Counted from the first letter of the stretch, positions 48,176-58,274 are shown. The stretch is DNA of 64,000 nt from Brevundimonas poindexterae (GCF_020524625.1 NZ_JAIVLL010000002.1:434001-498000), one strand, 5' to 3'. Numbers and translations: made by a program. The notes: generated by a model from the letters alone, not told the origin.

Positions 48176-48597
48176 TCCGCTACGCCCTCACCTGTGCGGC
48201 CGACCATCCGTTCGAGGCCTGGTTCTCGAGCTCCTCGGACTATGACGATCAGGCCGCCCGTGGCCTCGTGGAATGCCCCTTCTGCGGATCGCGCGAGGTG
48301 ACGAAGCAGATCATGGCGCCCGCCGTCGCCGGCACGAAGAAGCGCGACACGACCAGCGCCCCCCTCCAGACCCTGATGTCCGACATGGCCCGCAAGGTGC
48401 GCGCCCATGTCGAGGCCAATTTCGACTATGTCGGCGACACCTTCGCCCGCGAGGCCCGCGCCATCCACGAGGGCACCTCCGAGCAGCGCGAAATCTATGG
48501 CGAGGCCACCGCCGACGAGGTCCGCGCGCTCAAGGAGGACGGCGTCCCCTGCGCGCCCCTGCCGGCCGCGCCGCCCGACCCGTCAAAGGCGCACTAG
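48172..48597 (+). CDS. DUF1178 family protein
   Basis: This 141-residue protein opens MIRYALTCAADHPFEAWF and has VECPFCGSREVTKQIMAPAV, matching DUF1178. The start and CPFCGS suggest a zinc-ribbon-like fold. The middle, DFAREARAIH-like sequence and EIYGEATADEVRALKEDG, is a conserved feature. The function is unknown. The ATG overlaps the nitrilase stop (ATGA at 48172-48175), which makes co-translation likely. Confidence 0.9.
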   Translation: MIRYALTCAADHPFEAWFSSSSDYDDQAARGLVECPFCGSREVTKQIMAPAVAGTKKRDTTSAPLQTLMSDMARKVRAHVEANFDYVGDTFAREARAIHEGTSEQREIYGEATADEVRALKEDGVPCAPLPAAPPDPSKAH

Positions 48598-48612
48598 GCC
48601 ATGGACGGGGCC

Positions 48613-48797
48613 TGACCGAAAAGGGCGAGGACTATGTCGTCTTCTCGAATGCCGAAAACGACTTCCCCACCCATATTCGCTACGAGCGCGACGGCGACGG
48701 GCTCAGGGCCCGCATCGACGGCGAGATTTCAGGGGCACCGCGCAGCGTTGAGTGGCGCTTCGACGCCGCGCCCCTCAACGCCCGATGCCCGACCTAG
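48613..48797 (+). pseudogene. C-terminal remnant of a DUF6265-like protein
   Basis: After the DUF1178 stop codon a frame reads GLTEKGEDYVVFSNAEN, DFPTHIRYERDGDGL and RARIDGEISGAPRSVEWRF to a TAG at 48795-48797. The FxNxxxDFPxxIxY block followed by LxARIxG resembles the end of DUF6265 proteins as I remember them. No N-terminal half, start codon or ribosome-binding site exists: upstream the same frame lies inside DUF1178 as a shadow. I read it as the end of a deleted gene. The exact 5' limit is approximate. Confidence 0.5.
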
Positions 48798-49006
48798 TCG
48801 CGGGTCCAGCCGTGCCCGGCCATGCAGGTCTCGAAGGCGCGGCTGTTCACATCGGCGGTCTGGCGGCACTGGTCGCGCGCCTCGTCGAACGGGGTGGCGG
48901 CCGTGGCCTTCCAGCCGTCCTCATGGGTGGCGTCGATGATGGTCACACAGGCCGAGGTGGCCAGGCCGGCGGCGATCAGGGTGGCGGTCAGGAACAGGCG
49001 TTTCAT
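48794..49006 (-). CDS. Small putative lipoprotein
   Basis: This 70-residue protein starts at ATG 49006 (MKRLFLTATLIAAGLATSAC). The TSAC sequence is a relaxed lipobox, so residue 20 may be the lipidated cysteine. The mature part contains DEARDQCRQTADVNSRAFETC, with two cysteines that could pair. The pattern EARxxCxxxA..N.....CM.GHGW is common in small exported alphaproteobacterial proteins of unknown function. Its stop overlaps the end of the pseudogene remnant. Upstream in-frame Met codons to 49060 lack a signal-peptide-like start. Confidence 0.7.
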   Translation of the reverse strand: MKRLFLTATLIAAGLATSACVTIIDATHEDGWKATAATPFDEARDQCRQTADVNSRAFETCMAGHGWTRD

Positions 49007-49102
49007 GGGGCATCTCCGGTAAAGCTTGGACCTCACCTGTAGCCCCCGCTCCCGGCGCATTCCCGTTACAAGTCTGAAATCTGGATGAATTCGCGGTAAG
49101 CT

Positions 49103-49894
49103 TCAGGCCCGCTCGGCGATCATCATATAGTTGATGTCGACATCGTTGCTTTCCGAGAAGCGGCCGGTCAGCGGATCATAGGTCACGCCATAGGGCCCAC
49201 GGGCGACGATGCCGGGCGCGGCCTCCAGCCAGTCCCGCAGCATTTCCGGCTTGAGGAACTGGCGCCAGTCGTGGGTGCCCGGCGGCACCCAGCGCAGCAC
49301 ATATTCCGCCGCCACCTTGCCGAGGGCCAGAGACTTCAGCGTCTTGTTGAGCGTCGCCACGATCATCATCCCGCCCGGCGCGACCAGGGCGGCGGTGTCA
49401 CGCAGATAGGCGGCCGGATCGGCGACGTGCTCGACGACCTCCATGTTCAGCACCACGTCGAACGGGGGCTCGCCTTCGGCCATCAGCCCCTCGGCGGTGC
49501 CGTGCCGGAAGTCGATCTCCAGCCCCTGCGCCTCGGCATGCATGCGGGCCGTGCCGATGTTGCGCTCCGAGGCATCGACCGCGGTGACCTGAAAGCCCAG
49601 CCGTGTCATCGGCTCGGACAGCAGTCCGCCGCCGCAACCGATATCCAGAAGCCTCAGCCCCTCGAACGGGCGTCGCGCCGCGCTGTCGCGACCGAACCGT
49701 GCCAAGGCCTCGCGCCGGATGAAGCCCAGCCGGACCGGATTGAAGCGATGCAGCGGTGCAAACGGCCCTCTCGGGTCCCACCATTCCTCGGCAAGCGCCG
49801 AAAATCGCGCCACATCCGCCGGATCGACGCTTGAGGTCCGCTCCGGACCGGTTTTCGGTTTGCGCGGCTCGGCCGTGTCGTTAGAAGCGCCCAT
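49103..49894 (-). CDS. ubiG: Ubiquinone O-methyltransferase
   Basis: This 263-residue enzyme performs both O-methylations of ubiquinone synthesis. [20 protein letters not shown] and [20 protein letters not shown] are the UbiG start. Motif I is [38 protein letters not shown] and [20 protein letters not shown] complete the family signature. It is divergent from lysC, with 54 bases between the starts. Ubiquinone made here would also be the acceptor for PyrD. Confidence 0.96.
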   Translation of the reverse strand: MGASNDTAEPRKPKTGPERTSSVDPADVARFSALAEEWWDPRGPFAPLHRFNPVRLGFIRREALARFGRDSAARRPFEGLRLLDIGCGGGLLSEPMTRLGFQVTAVDASERNIGTARMHAEAQGLEIDFRHGTAEGLMAEGEPPFDVVLNMEVVEHVADPAAYLRDTAALVAPGGMMIVATLNKTLKSLALGKVAAEYVLRWVPPGTHDWRQFLKPEMLRDWLEAAPGIVARGPYGVTYDPLTGRFSESNDVDINYMMIAERA

Positions 49895-49948
49895 AGGCTA
49901 TGGCATGAACGCCCCCGACATCGGTTGCAAGAGAGGATCCCGGTCAGA

Positions 49949-51208
49949 ATGACGCGCCTGGTGCTGAAGTTCGGCGGGACCTCCATGGGCGACCTCGACC
50001 GGATCCGGCGCGCCGCGCGGATCGTGGCCGCAGAGTACCATGCCGGCCGGCGCGTGGCCGTGGTCGTCTCGGCCATGGCGGGCAAGACCAATGAGCTGGT
50101 GGCCTGGACCGACGGCGCCGGCCGCCCCGCCCAGGGCATCGATCCCTCCGATGACGAATACGACGCCGTGGTCGCCTCGGGCGAACAGGTGACGGCCGGC
50201 CTTCTGGCCCTGACGCTCCGCAACATGGGCCTGCGCGCCCGCAGCTGGATGGGCTGGCAGATTCCCATACTGACCGACGACCAGCACGGCAAGGCCCGCA
50301 TCGTGGACATCCCCGGCGAGACGCTCGGCGCCGCGGTCGACAGCGGCGAGATCGCCGTCGTCCCGGGCTTCCAGGGCATGACCCGCGACGGGCGGATCAC
50401 CACCCTGGGCCGGGGCGGGTCGGACACCTCGGCGGTGGCCGTGGCAGCCGCCCTCGACTGTCCGTGCGACATCTACACCGACGTGGACGGCGTCTATACG
50501 ACCGACCCCCGGATCGAGAGCCGCGCACGCCGGATCGAGCGCATCTCCTATGAGGAAATGCTGGAGATGGCCTCCCTGGGTGCCAAGGTGCTCCAGACCC
50601 GCTCGGTTGAACTGGCCATGGCCAAACGGGTGCCCGTGCGGGTGCTCTCCAGCTTTATTGAACCCGATGACCACGGTGTCCTGCCCGACAAGGGCGGCAC
50701 CCTGATCTGCGACGAGGAAGAGATCGTGGAAAAACGTATCGTGTCCGGCGTCACCATGAGCCGCGACGAGGCCCGCATCACCCTGCTCGGACTGGGCGAC
50801 CGGACCGACGCCCCCGCCGACGTCTTCACCCGGCTGGCCGACGCCGGGGTCAATGTCGACATGATCGTCCAGAGCCAGTCGCGCACCGAGGGCGCGGTCA
50901 ATCTGACCTTCACCACCGGTAGACGTGACGCCACCCGCGCCGCCGAGCTGATGCGCGCCGCGCAAGGCGACATCGGCTTTCAGGAAATCCGCCTCGACGA
51001 GGACGTGGCCAAGGTCTCCGTCGTCGGCGTCGGCATGCGTAGCCACGCGGGTGTGGCCCAGACCATGTTCCGCGCCCTCGCCGACAAGGGCATCAAATTC
51101 CAGGCTATCTCGACCTCGGAAATCAAGATCAGCGTGCTGATCGATGCCGCCTATGCCGAGCTGGCCGTCCGCGCCCTGCATGCCGCCTATGGCCTTGAGT
51201 CGGTCTAG
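49949..51208 (+). CDS. lysC: Aspartate kinase
   Basis: This 419-residue kinase phosphorylates aspartate, the first step toward lysine, threonine and methionine. The start is LVLKFGGTSMGDLDRIRRAA. Further motifs are VVVSAMAGKTNELV, TLGRGGSDTSAVAVAAALDC and DVDGVYTTDPR. Two C-terminal ACT domains, including FTRLADAGVNVDMIVQSQS, indicate feedback control by end products. I use ATG 49949; a TTG at 49925 is possible but gives a poorer N-terminus. An AGAGAGG lies 12 bases upstream. Confidence 0.95.
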   Translation: MTRLVLKFGGTSMGDLDRIRRAARIVAAEYHAGRRVAVVVSAMAGKTNELVAWTDGAGRPAQGIDPSDDEYDAVVASGEQVTAGLLALTLRNMGLRARSWMGWQIPILTDDQHGKARIVDIPGETLGAAVDSGEIAVVPGFQGMTRDGRITTLGRGGSDTSAVAVAAALDCPCDIYTDVDGVYTTDPRIESRARRIERISYEEMLEMASLGAKVLQTRSVELAMAKRVPVRVLSSFIEPDDHGVLPDKGGTLICDEEEIVEKRIVSGVTMSRDEARITLLGLGDRTDAPADVFTRLADAGVNVDMIVQSQSRTEGAVNLTFTTGRRDATRAAELMRAAQGDIGFQEIRLDEDVAKVSVVGVGMRSHAGVAQTMFRALADKGIKFQAISTSEIKISVLIDAAYAELAVRALHAAYGLESV

Positions 51209-51258
51209 GATGGGAAAATCGCCCGGACCCCCTATCTTTCGGGTCTGACGGAGGGGCC

Positions 51259-53526
51259 ATGCCGACTGCTAGCGGATTGACGACACGGGGACCGAGGAAC
51301 CTGCTGCGCCAGATCCGCGAGGCTATGGCCGGCGGAGGGCCCGCCCAGGAACGCCTTGATCTGGTCGTGCGGATCATCGCCCAGACCATGGTGGCCGAGG
51401 TCTGCTCCATCTACCTGCGGCGTGCGTCGGGCGAGCTGGAGCTGTTCGCCACCCAGGGCCTCAATCCCGAGGCCGTGCACACGACCCGCCTGCGTCCCGG
51501 CGAGGGTCTGGTGGGCGAGGTGGCCCGCGTGGCCGAACCCATCAGCCTGTCCAACGCCCCCGCCCACCCCAGCTTCTCCTACCGCCCGGAGACGGGCGAA
51601 GACCCCTATCACGCCTTCCTTGGCGCCCCCCTGCTGCGCGGCGGCCGGGCCATCGGCGTGCTGGTCGTCCAGAACCAGTCCGAGCGTCGCTATGACGAGG
51701 ACGAGATCGAGGACATCCAGACGATCGCCATGGTGCTGGCCGAGACGGTCGCCTCGGGCGAACTCATGGGCCTCGACGAACTGCGCGACGTCGAGGTGGC
51801 GCCCCACCGGCCCGAGCGCTTCAAGGGCCAGAAATTCTCGGACGGCCTCGCCTTCGGCCATGTGGTGCTGCACGAGGCGCCCCTGCCCCCCGAAAAGCTG
51901 CTGGCCGACGACACGGCGCTGGAAGAGATCCGCCTGGCCAAGGGGCTGGAGGCCCTCAAGGCCAATATCGACTCCATGCTCGACGGCAGCCAGGGCCTGT
52001 CCGGCCCGTCGTTCGAGGTGCTGGAAACCTACCGGATGTTTGCCGTCGACCGGGGGTGGAACCGCTCGCTGGAAGAGGCCGTCCGGTCGGGCCTGACGGC
52101 CGAGGGCGCCGTCGACCGCGTCCGGAACGAGCACCGCGCCCGCTTTGCCAAGGCCCGCGACCCCTATATCCGCGAACGCCTTCATGACCTCGAGGATTTG
52201 GCCAACCGCCTGCTGCGCCTCCTCGCGGGGGACCGGCCGGGCGAGCGCGACCTGCCCGAGGACACCATTCTGGTGGCCCGGAACCTCGGCCCCGCCGATC
52301 TGCTCGAATACCCGCGCGAGCGGCTGAAGGGCCTGTTGCTGGAAGAGGGCTCTGCCGCCAGCCACGCTGCCATCGTTGCCCGCGCCCTGCAGATCCCCTG
52401 CGTCGGGCGCATGGCCGGTCTGCGCGACCGCCTCAGCGAAGGCGATCTGGTCATCGCCGACGGCGAGACGGGCGAGGCCTATCTGCGCCCTCGCCCCGAT
52501 GTGCTGGAAGCCGTTCAGGCGCGTCTCGACCTGCGCAGCAAACGCCAGGCCGAGTTCGCCCGCCTGCGCGACACCCCGGCCATCACCCTCGACGGCAAGC
52601 GTATCCAGCTGCTGACCAATGCCGGACTCGCCGTCGATCTCGACAACCTTGACCAGACCGGGGCCGAGGGCATCGGCCTGTTCCGTACCGAATTCCAGTT
52701 CATGGTGTCCGAGGAACTGCCCCGGCTGGACGCGCAGACCAATCTCTACCGCAAGGTGCTGGACACCGCCGGCGACCGTCCCGTTGTGTTCCGCACCCTC
52801 GACATCGGCGGCGACAAGGTGCTGCCCTACCTCGAGGCCGAGCGGGAGGAGAACCCGGCCCTCGGGCGTCGCGCCATCCGTCTGGGCCTGGACCGTCCCG
52901 GACTGTTGCGGCTGCAGCTGCGCGCCCTGCTGTCGGCCGCCGAGGGGCGCGAGCTGCGGGTCATGTTCCCGATGATCGCCACTGTCGACGAGTTCCGCGC
53001 CGCGCGTGAACTGGTCGATGTCGAGTGTGCCTGGGCCCGCCGGCGGGGGCGCAGCCTGCCCGGCCTGCTCCGGGTCGGCGCCATGATCGAATGCCCGTCC
53101 CTGCTGTGGCATCTCGATGCCCTGCTGCCCCTGACCGACTTCGTCTCGGTCGGCAGCAATGACCTGTTGCAGTACATGTTCGCCGCGGACCGGACCAACC
53201 CCATGGTCTCCGATCGTTACGACCCGCTGTCGCCCCCTGCGCTCCGGGCGCTCGCAGAGATCCAGAAGAAGTGTGCCGAGACCGGAACGCCCGTGTCCGT
53301 ATGCGGAGAACTGGCCGGCAAGCCGCTCGAGGCCTTTGCCCTTCTGACCCTCGGCTTCACCCGCCTGTCGGCCCCGGCCGCTGGCGTCGGCCCGGTCAAG
53401 CGCATGTGTTTGTCCACCGACCTCGGCCAGGCCCAGCGCGCCATGGCCAGCCTGCTCGGCTCATCGGCCGGCTCGATCCGCAACGAGATCGAGTCCCTGG
53501 CCCGGAAGTTGAACGTCGCCCTCTGA
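51259..53526 (+). CDS. ptsP: Phosphoenolpyruvate-protein phosphotransferase PtsP (EI-Ntr)
   Basis: This 755-residue enzyme starts the nitrogen phosphotransferase relay by taking phosphate from phosphoenolpyruvate. A GAF domain fills roughly residues 20-160. The active His lies in EEGSAASHAAIVARALQIP. The PEP-binding barrel contains GIGLFRTEFQFMVSEELPR, VFRTLDIGGDKVLPYL, SVGSNDLLQYMFAADRTNP and VCGELAGKP. A GGAGGGG sits just before the ATG. The partners HPr (PtsO) and EIIA-Ntr are not in this window. Confidence 0.95.
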   Translation: MPTASGLTTRGPRNLLRQIREAMAGGGPAQERLDLVVRIIAQTMVAEVCSIYLRRASGELELFATQGLNPEAVHTTRLRPGEGLVGEVARVAEPISLSNAPAHPSFSYRPETGEDPYHAFLGAPLLRGGRAIGVLVVQNQSERRYDEDEIEDIQTIAMVLAETVASGELMGLDELRDVEVAPHRPERFKGQKFSDGLAFGHVVLHEAPLPPEKLLADDTALEEIRLAKGLEALKANIDSMLDGSQGLSGPSFEVLETYRMFAVDRGWNRSLEEAVRSGLTAEGAVDRVRNEHRARFAKARDPYIRERLHDLEDLANRLLRLLAGDRPGERDLPEDTILVARNLGPADLLEYPRERLKGLLLEEGSAASHAAIVARALQIPCVGRMAGLRDRLSEGDLVIADGETGEAYLRPRPDVLEAVQARLDLRSKRQAEFARLRDTPAITLDGKRIQLLTNAGLAVDLDNLDQTGAEGIGLFRTEFQFMVSEELPRLDAQTNLYRKVLDTAGDRPVVFRTLDIGGDKVLPYLEAEREENPALGRRAIRLGLDRPGLLRLQLRALLSAAEGRELRVMFPMIATVDEFRAARELVDVECAWARRRGRSLPGLLRVGAMIECPSLLWHLDALLPLTDFVSVGSNDLLQYMFAADRTNPMVSDRYDPLSPPALRALAEIQKKCAETGTPVSVCGELAGKPLEAFALLTLGFTRLSAPAAGVGPVKRMCLSTDLGQAQRAMASLLGSSAGSIRNEIESLARKLNVAL

Positions 53527-53710
53527 AGCGTCCCGCCCTGAAACGGTCCGGAATGCTTAACGGGACGTTGATCGGAGGGCGCCGATGGGTTATCCACAAG
53601 AGGATCGCAGACGACCTCCGGGGGGAGGCACCAGCCGTCACCCGGGTCTGCTAGGCGCTGCGTCTTGGTTGAGTACGACATCATCGATGTCGGTTGTGGG
53701 GTCGGGCCAC

Positions 53711-54763
53711 ATGGCACTGGATACGGGGAATGTCCCCGACGAGTTTCGGGCGCATCCCGACTGGAGGGAGCCTGTGCCGCCCATCACGGACGCACCGACC
53801 CTCGGTGACGGGCTCCGCGCGGCGCGCAAGGCCTCGGGCCGCTCGCTCGAAGACATGTCTGCCGTCACCCGCGTCCACGTCCGCTATCTGCGCGCCCTGG
53901 AACAGAACGACACCTCCATCCTGCCCTCGCGCGTCTTCTCCATCGGCTATGTGCGCGCCTATGCCGGCGCCCTCGGCCTCGACGAGCAGCTGGCGGTCGA
54001 GCGCTTCAAGCGCGATGTGCCGGATCCCTCGGTTCCCTTGCAGGCCCCCGTCGGCGTGGCCTTCGAGGAGGTCCGCCGCTATTCACCCCGCATTATCGGC
54101 GTGCTGGTCCTCGTGGGCCTGGCCGTCCTCGGATGGAACGTCTTCCAGCGCGTCAGCCTGATGACCCCCGCCAAGCCGTCGGACCTCGTGGCCGTGCCGG
54201 AAAGCTGGTCGGTCGGCGCCGTTCCGGGCACGGACGGTGCGGTGGTCCTCGACGTGCCGCGCGCGGCCCCGCCGGACCAGACCATCCCGACCCTCTACGT
54301 TACCCCGGGCCTTGAGGCCGAACTGACCGGCCTCAACGCCGCCGAGGGCGAGGCTGCCGCGGCTGCTGCCGCCGAAGCCGTCCCGGTGCAGAAGGCCTTC
54401 AATCCGCGCGGCGCCGTCTATGGCGCGGCGGCCACCGCCTCCAATGTCGTGCTTCAGGCGCGCAAGGCGACCATTCTGGTCGTGCGCATGTCGGACGGCC
54501 GGGTGCTGTTCGCCCGCCAGCTGGCCGCCGGTGAGGCCTGGCGCGCGCCGATCGGCGTTCAGGCCATCATTGATGTGGCCGATCCCGCCGCCTTCGACGT
54601 GTATCTGAACGGTGAGCACGGCGGCCGTCTGGAACAGGCCCTCACCCCCCTGTCGCAGCTGAACCGCCGCGCCGAGGCCCTGGCCCGTCAGGCCAGCGAG
54701 GAAATCGCCCGTCGCACGCGCGCCGCCGTCGCCTCGGCCCAGGGTCTGGCCACCGGGGGCTGA
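53711..54763 (+). CDS. RodZ-like helix-turn-helix membrane protein (DUF4115)
   Basis: This protein (350 residues from ATG 53711) has a cytoplasmic HTH_25 domain, [20 protein letters not shown] followed by [15 protein letters not shown]. One membrane segment ([18 protein letters not shown]) leads to a linker and a C-terminal DUF4115-like beta domain reading [19 protein letters not shown]. RodZ proteins tie MreB to the cell wall in shape control. The start is uncertain: ATG 53585 is in frame and has GGAGG six bases before it, and would add 42 residues of low-complexity appearance. Confidence 0.83.
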   Translation: MALDTGNVPDEFRAHPDWREPVPPITDAPTLGDGLRAARKASGRSLEDMSAVTRVHVRYLRALEQNDTSILPSRVFSIGYVRAYAGALGLDEQLAVERFKRDVPDPSVPLQAPVGVAFEEVRRYSPRIIGVLVLVGLAVLGWNVFQRVSLMTPAKPSDLVAVPESWSVGAVPGTDGAVVLDVPRAAPPDQTIPTLYVTPGLEAELTGLNAAEGEAAAAAAAEAVPVQKAFNPRGAVYGAAATASNVVLQARKATILVVRMSDGRVLFARQLAAGEAWRAPIGVQAIIDVADPAAFDVYLNGEHGGRLEQALTPLSQLNRRAEALARQASEEIARRTRAAVASAQGLATGG

Positions 54764-54778
54764 GAGCCAACCCCGGTC

Positions 54779-54806
54779 ACATCGGGGCCGTGACATCGGG
54801 GCCGTG
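54779..54806. repeat. 14-base tandem duplication upstream of ispG
   Basis: The unit ACATCGGGGCCGTG occurs twice in direct succession, at 54779-54792 and 54793-54806. It lies in the gap between the rodZ-like gene and ispG. Each copy ends in GTG, and the second GTG (54804) is in frame with ispG, so the duplication creates an additional possible start. Confidence 0.9.
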
Positions 54807-54842
54807 GCAATCGGCATCGATAGGGACTATCTGAACCTCGCC

Positions 54843-55979
54843 ATGTCCGAGCTCGCCCACGTCCGTCCCTGGCGCCATATCGAGCGCCGCCCCAGCCGCC
54901 AGATCATGGTCGGCAATGTCCCCGTGGGCGGCGGCGCGCCGATCACGGTCCAGTCGATGACCAATACGCCGACCTCGGACGCGGCCGCCACAATCGACCA
55001 GATCCGTCAGCTGGAGGCCGCCGGGGCCGACATCGTCCGCGTCTCCTGCCCGGATGAGGAGTCGACCGCCGCCTTCAAAACGATCGCGCGCGAGGCCCGC
55101 GTCCCACTCGTGGCCGACATCCATTTTCACTACAAGCGCGGCATCGAGGCGGCCCAGGCCGGTGCCGCCTGCCTGCGCATCAATCCCGGCAATATCGGCT
55201 CGGCCGACCGGGTGCGCGAAGTGGTCCAGGCCGCCCGCGACCACGGTTGCTCCATGCGCATCGGGGTCAACGCCGGCTCGCTGGAACGCGAGCTGCTTGA
55301 GAAATACGGGGAGCCCTGCCCCGAGGCGATGGTCGAGTCCGCCCTCAACCATGCCCGCATCCTGCAGGACCACGACTTCCACGAGTTCAAGATTTCGGTG
55401 AAGGCGTCCGACCCGTTCCTGACGGTCGCCGCCTACCAGCAGCTGGCCGATGCCATCGACTGCCCGCTGCACCTTGGCGTGACCGAGGCCGGGCCGCTGC
55501 GTTCCGGCACGATCAAGTCGTCGATCGGGCTGGGCACCATGCTGTGGTCGGGCATCGGCGACACCATTCGCGTCAGCCTGGCCGCTGATCCGGTCGAGGA
55601 GATCAAGGTCGGGTTCGACATCCTGAAGTCGCTGGGCCTGCGCCACCGGGGCGTCAACATCATCGCCTGCCCGTCGTGCGCCCGTCAGGGCTTCAACGTT
55701 ATCGAGACGGTCGGCATCCTCGAGGAAAAGCTGGCCCACATCACCACCCCCATGTCGCTGTCGATCATCGGCTGCGTCGTCAACGGCCCGGGCGAAGCCC
55801 TCTATACTGACGTCGGCTTCACCGGCGGCGGCAAGGGCGCGGGCATGGTCTATCTGAACGGCAAGATCGCCCACAAACAGGCCAATGAGGGCATGATCGA
55901 CGAAATCGTCGCCCGGGTGGAGGACAAGGCCGCCGAGCTGGAGGCCGCCCGTCAGGCGACCCGCACCGCAGCGGAGTGA
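54843..55979 (+). CDS. ispG: 4-hydroxy-3-methylbut-2-enyl diphosphate synthase (flavodoxin)
   Basis: This 378-residue iron-sulfur enzyme acts late in the MEP isoprenoid pathway. The start of the conserved region is [20 protein letters not shown], then [20 protein letters not shown]. The cluster ligands are CPSCARQGF and the later Cys in [33 protein letters not shown] closes the family pattern. I use ATG 54843; GTG 54804, at the end of the tandem duplication, would add 13 residues. Confidence 0.95.
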   Translation: MSELAHVRPWRHIERRPSRQIMVGNVPVGGGAPITVQSMTNTPTSDAAATIDQIRQLEAAGADIVRVSCPDEESTAAFKTIAREARVPLVADIHFHYKRGIEAAQAGAACLRINPGNIGSADRVREVVQAARDHGCSMRIGVNAGSLERELLEKYGEPCPEAMVESALNHARILQDHDFHEFKISVKASDPFLTVAAYQQLADAIDCPLHLGVTEAGPLRSGTIKSSIGLGTMLWSGIGDTIRVSLAADPVEEIKVGFDILKSLGLRHRGVNIIACPSCARQGFNVIETVGILEEKLAHITTPMSLSIIGCVVNGPGEALYTDVGFTGGGKGAGMVYLNGKIAHKQANEGMIDEIVARVEDKAAELEAARQATRTAAE

Positions 55980-55981
55980 CC

Positions 55982-56581
55982 ATGAAGCTCTACATCTCCA
56001 CCGCCTCCCCCTATGCCCGCCTGTGCCGGATCGTGGCGCGCGAGCGCGGCCTGGCTGACGGCATCGAGGAGGTCGTCGCCGATCCCTATGCGGACGACCC
56101 CGGCCTGATGGCCTCCAACCCGCTGGTCCAGGTCCCGGCCCTGATCGCGGGCGACGGCCTGCCGCTGACCGACAGCCCGGTCATCTGCGAATGGTTGGAC
56201 GCGCACGGAACCACCGGCCCCCGGCTGCTGCCTGCCGAAGGACCGGGGCGCTGGCGGGTCCGCCGCCTCCAGACCCTCGCCCATGGCGCACTGGAGATGG
56301 GGGTTAAACGCGTGCTGGAGCGGCGCCGCCCCGAGAGCGAGCAGTCCCCCTCATGGATCGAGCGCTGGACCCGCAACATGCACCGGTCGTTCGACGCCCT
56401 CGAACACACCCTGCCCGACGACGCCGCGCAGGATCTCGGCGTCATCGCCACCGCCGTCGCCACCACCTGGACCGGCTTTCGTCACCCGGACATCGACTGG
56501 CGCACCGGCCACCCGCGTCTGGTGGCCCTGACGGAGCGGCTGGAAGCCCGCGACAGCTTCGTCCAGACCTATCCCCGCTAG
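55982..56581 (+). CDS. Glutathione S-transferase family protein
   Basis: This 199-residue protein begins MKLYISTASPYARLCRIVAR, a thioredoxin-fold start with Ser in the active-site region. NPLVQVPALIAGDGLPLTDS is the glutathione-binding block, including the cis-proline in VPAL. The C-terminal part is all-helical, as in the GST fold. I use ATG 55982 behind GGAG (55973-55976); the in-frame GTG at 55976 overlaps that site. It follows ispG after two bases. The natural substrate is unknown. Confidence 0.88.
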   Translation: MKLYISTASPYARLCRIVARERGLADGIEEVVADPYADDPGLMASNPLVQVPALIAGDGLPLTDSPVICEWLDAHGTTGPRLLPAEGPGRWRVRRLQTLAHGALEMGVKRVLERRRPESEQSPSWIERWTRNMHRSFDALEHTLPDDAAQDLGVIATAVATTWTGFRHPDIDWRTGHPRLVALTERLEARDSFVQTYPR

Positions 56582-56631
56582 GACGACTGCGCTAAACCGC
56601 GCGCTCGGTTCACGGCAGGACACCCCTTCCC

Positions 56632-57699
56632 TTGCGACTTCCCCAGGCCCGTCTCGATCAGGTGATTGACCGCTTTCAGGAGGTCGAGGCCCGCATGGGC
56701 GCGGCCACCGACGGTCAGGAGATCGTCCGCCTGTCCAAGGAGCATGCCGAGCTGAAGCCGGTCGCCGAGGCTGTCAGCGCCCTGGCCCGCGCCCGTTCCG
56801 AGCTGGAGGACCTGGAGGCGCTCGCCGACGACCCGGAAATGGCGGCCATGGCCGAGGCCGAGCGCGAGACCCTGTCCGAACATCTGCCCGAGCTGGAGCG
56901 TCAGGTGGCCCTGCTGCTGGCGCCCCGCGATGCCGATGAACAGGCCTCCGCCGTCCTGGAAGTCCGCGCCGGCACCGGCGGCGACGAGGCCGCCCTGTTC
57001 GCGGGCGACCTGTTCCGTATGTACTCCCGCTATGCCCAGACGCGCGGCTGGCGGGTCGAGCTGGATTCGGCGACCGAGGGCGAGGCCGGCGGCTACAAGG
57101 AGATCATCGCCACCGTCTCTGGCGACGGCGTGTTCGGGCGGCTGAAGTTCGAGTCGGGCGTCCACCGCGTGCAGCGCGTGCCGGTCACCGAGGCGGGCGG
57201 TCGCATCCACACCTCGGCCGCCACCGTCGCCGTCCTGCCCGAGGTCGAGGACGTCGAGATCGAGATCCAGGACAAGGACATCCGCATCGACACCTTCCGG
57301 GCCTCCGGCTCGGGCGGCCAGCACGTCAACAAGACCGACTCGGCCGTGCGTATCACCCACCTGCCGACCGGTATCGTCGTGACCAGTTCGGAAAAGTCGC
57401 AGCATGTGAACCGCGACAAGGCGATGAAAAACCTGCGCATCCGCCTGTACGACCAGCAGCGTCAGGCCAAGGACGCAGCGCGCTCGGACGCCCGCAAGTC
57501 CCAGGTCGGCTCGGGCGACCGGTCCGAGCGCATCCGCACCTACAACTTCCCGCAGGGGCGCGTGACCGACCACCGTATCGGCCTGACCCTGCACAGCCTG
57601 CCCCAGATCCTCGAGGGCGACATCGATCCCCTGCTCGACGCCCTGATCGCCGAGGACCAGGCCGCCCGCCTCGCCGATCTCGAGGCCGAATTCAGCTGA
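56632..57699 (+). CDS. prfA: Peptide chain release factor 1
   Basis: This 355-residue factor terminates translation at UAA and UAG. It starts at TTG 56632 ([17 protein letters not shown]). The codon-reading tripeptide PVT lies in [17 protein letters not shown] and the catalytic GGQ lies in [39 protein letters not shown] and the [13 protein letters not shown] end fit RF1. In many relatives prmC follows, but here a zinc-ribbon membrane protein gene comes next. Confidence 0.97.
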   Translation: MRLPQARLDQVIDRFQEVEARMGAATDGQEIVRLSKEHAELKPVAEAVSALARARSELEDLEALADDPEMAAMAEAERETLSEHLPELERQVALLLAPRDADEQASAVLEVRAGTGGDEAALFAGDLFRMYSRYAQTRGWRVELDSATEGEAGGYKEIIATVSGDGVFGRLKFESGVHRVQRVPVTEAGGRIHTSAATVAVLPEVEDVEIEIQDKDIRIDTFRASGSGGQHVNKTDSAVRITHLPTGIVVTSSEKSQHVNRDKAMKNLRIRLYDQQRQAKDAARSDARKSQVGSGDRSERIRTYNFPQGRVTDHRIGLTLHSLPQILEGDIDPLLDALIAEDQAARLADLEAEFS

Positions 57700-57784
57700 C
57701 GGGGCCTGACGGGTACAGGGCCGGCGGTTGACCCTCCGGCCCGGCGCGGCTCCTATAGCACCCGCCCGGCAGGAGGACCGCCCC

Positions 57785-58237
57785 ATGGCGAAACAGCAGT
57801 TCGTATTCTCGCGGAACCTGACCCACGACATCGACTGCCCCCACTGTTCGACCCGCTACCAGTTCACCCGCACGGTCGAGGTCAAGCGCGACGCCGGCGG
57901 CCTCAGCCAGCCTGATGACGGCACGGTCGAGGCGGCCCACGCCGAGCTGGACCGCCTGTCCGAGGGCATGGGCGGCGAGGCGGTGCGCTGCCCGTCGTGT
58001 CGCAAGCTGGGGCCCGGCATGCTGACCAACCACCTGCTCATGGGTGTCTTTATCGTCGTCTGGATCGTCGCCTGCCTCGGCGCGGCCCTGCTGATCCTGT
58101 GGCTGGCGGCGGCCTCGGGCGCCCTGTTCTGGATGCTGGGCCTGCTGGCGCTGGCGGGCGCGGGCATCGGCGCCGTCACCCTGCTGATCTGGCTGTTCGG
58201 CGGGACCGTGATCAAGGGCCAGCTGCCCCCCGCCTGA
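57785..58237 (+). CDS. Zinc-ribbon membrane protein, unknown function
   Basis: This 150-residue protein starts at ATG 57785, eight bases after AGGAGG (57771-57776). The cytoplasmic part has two CxxC pairs, DCPHCSTRYQF and VRCPSCRKLG, that probably bind zinc. Two membrane helices follow, GVFIVVWIVACLGAALLILW and LGLLALAGAGIGAVTLLIW, and then a short tail. The family is unrecognised. The next gene begins 37 bases later and could be in the same transcript. Confidence 0.75.
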   Translation: MAKQQFVFSRNLTHDIDCPHCSTRYQFTRTVEVKRDAGGLSQPDDGTVEAAHAELDRLSEGMGGEAVRCPSCRKLGPGMLTNHLLMGVFIVVWIVACLGAALLILWLAAASGALFWMLGLLALAGAGIGAVTLLIWLFGGTVIKGQLPPA

Positions 58238-58274
58238 CGCGGAGCCGTCCGGCCGGTTGGTGCGTTCCGGGGCC

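Noticed and set aside
51232..53112. A 626-codon minus-strand frame opposite ptsP
   Set aside because: It is a composition shadow of ptsP, which has complete catalytic motifs on the plus strand.
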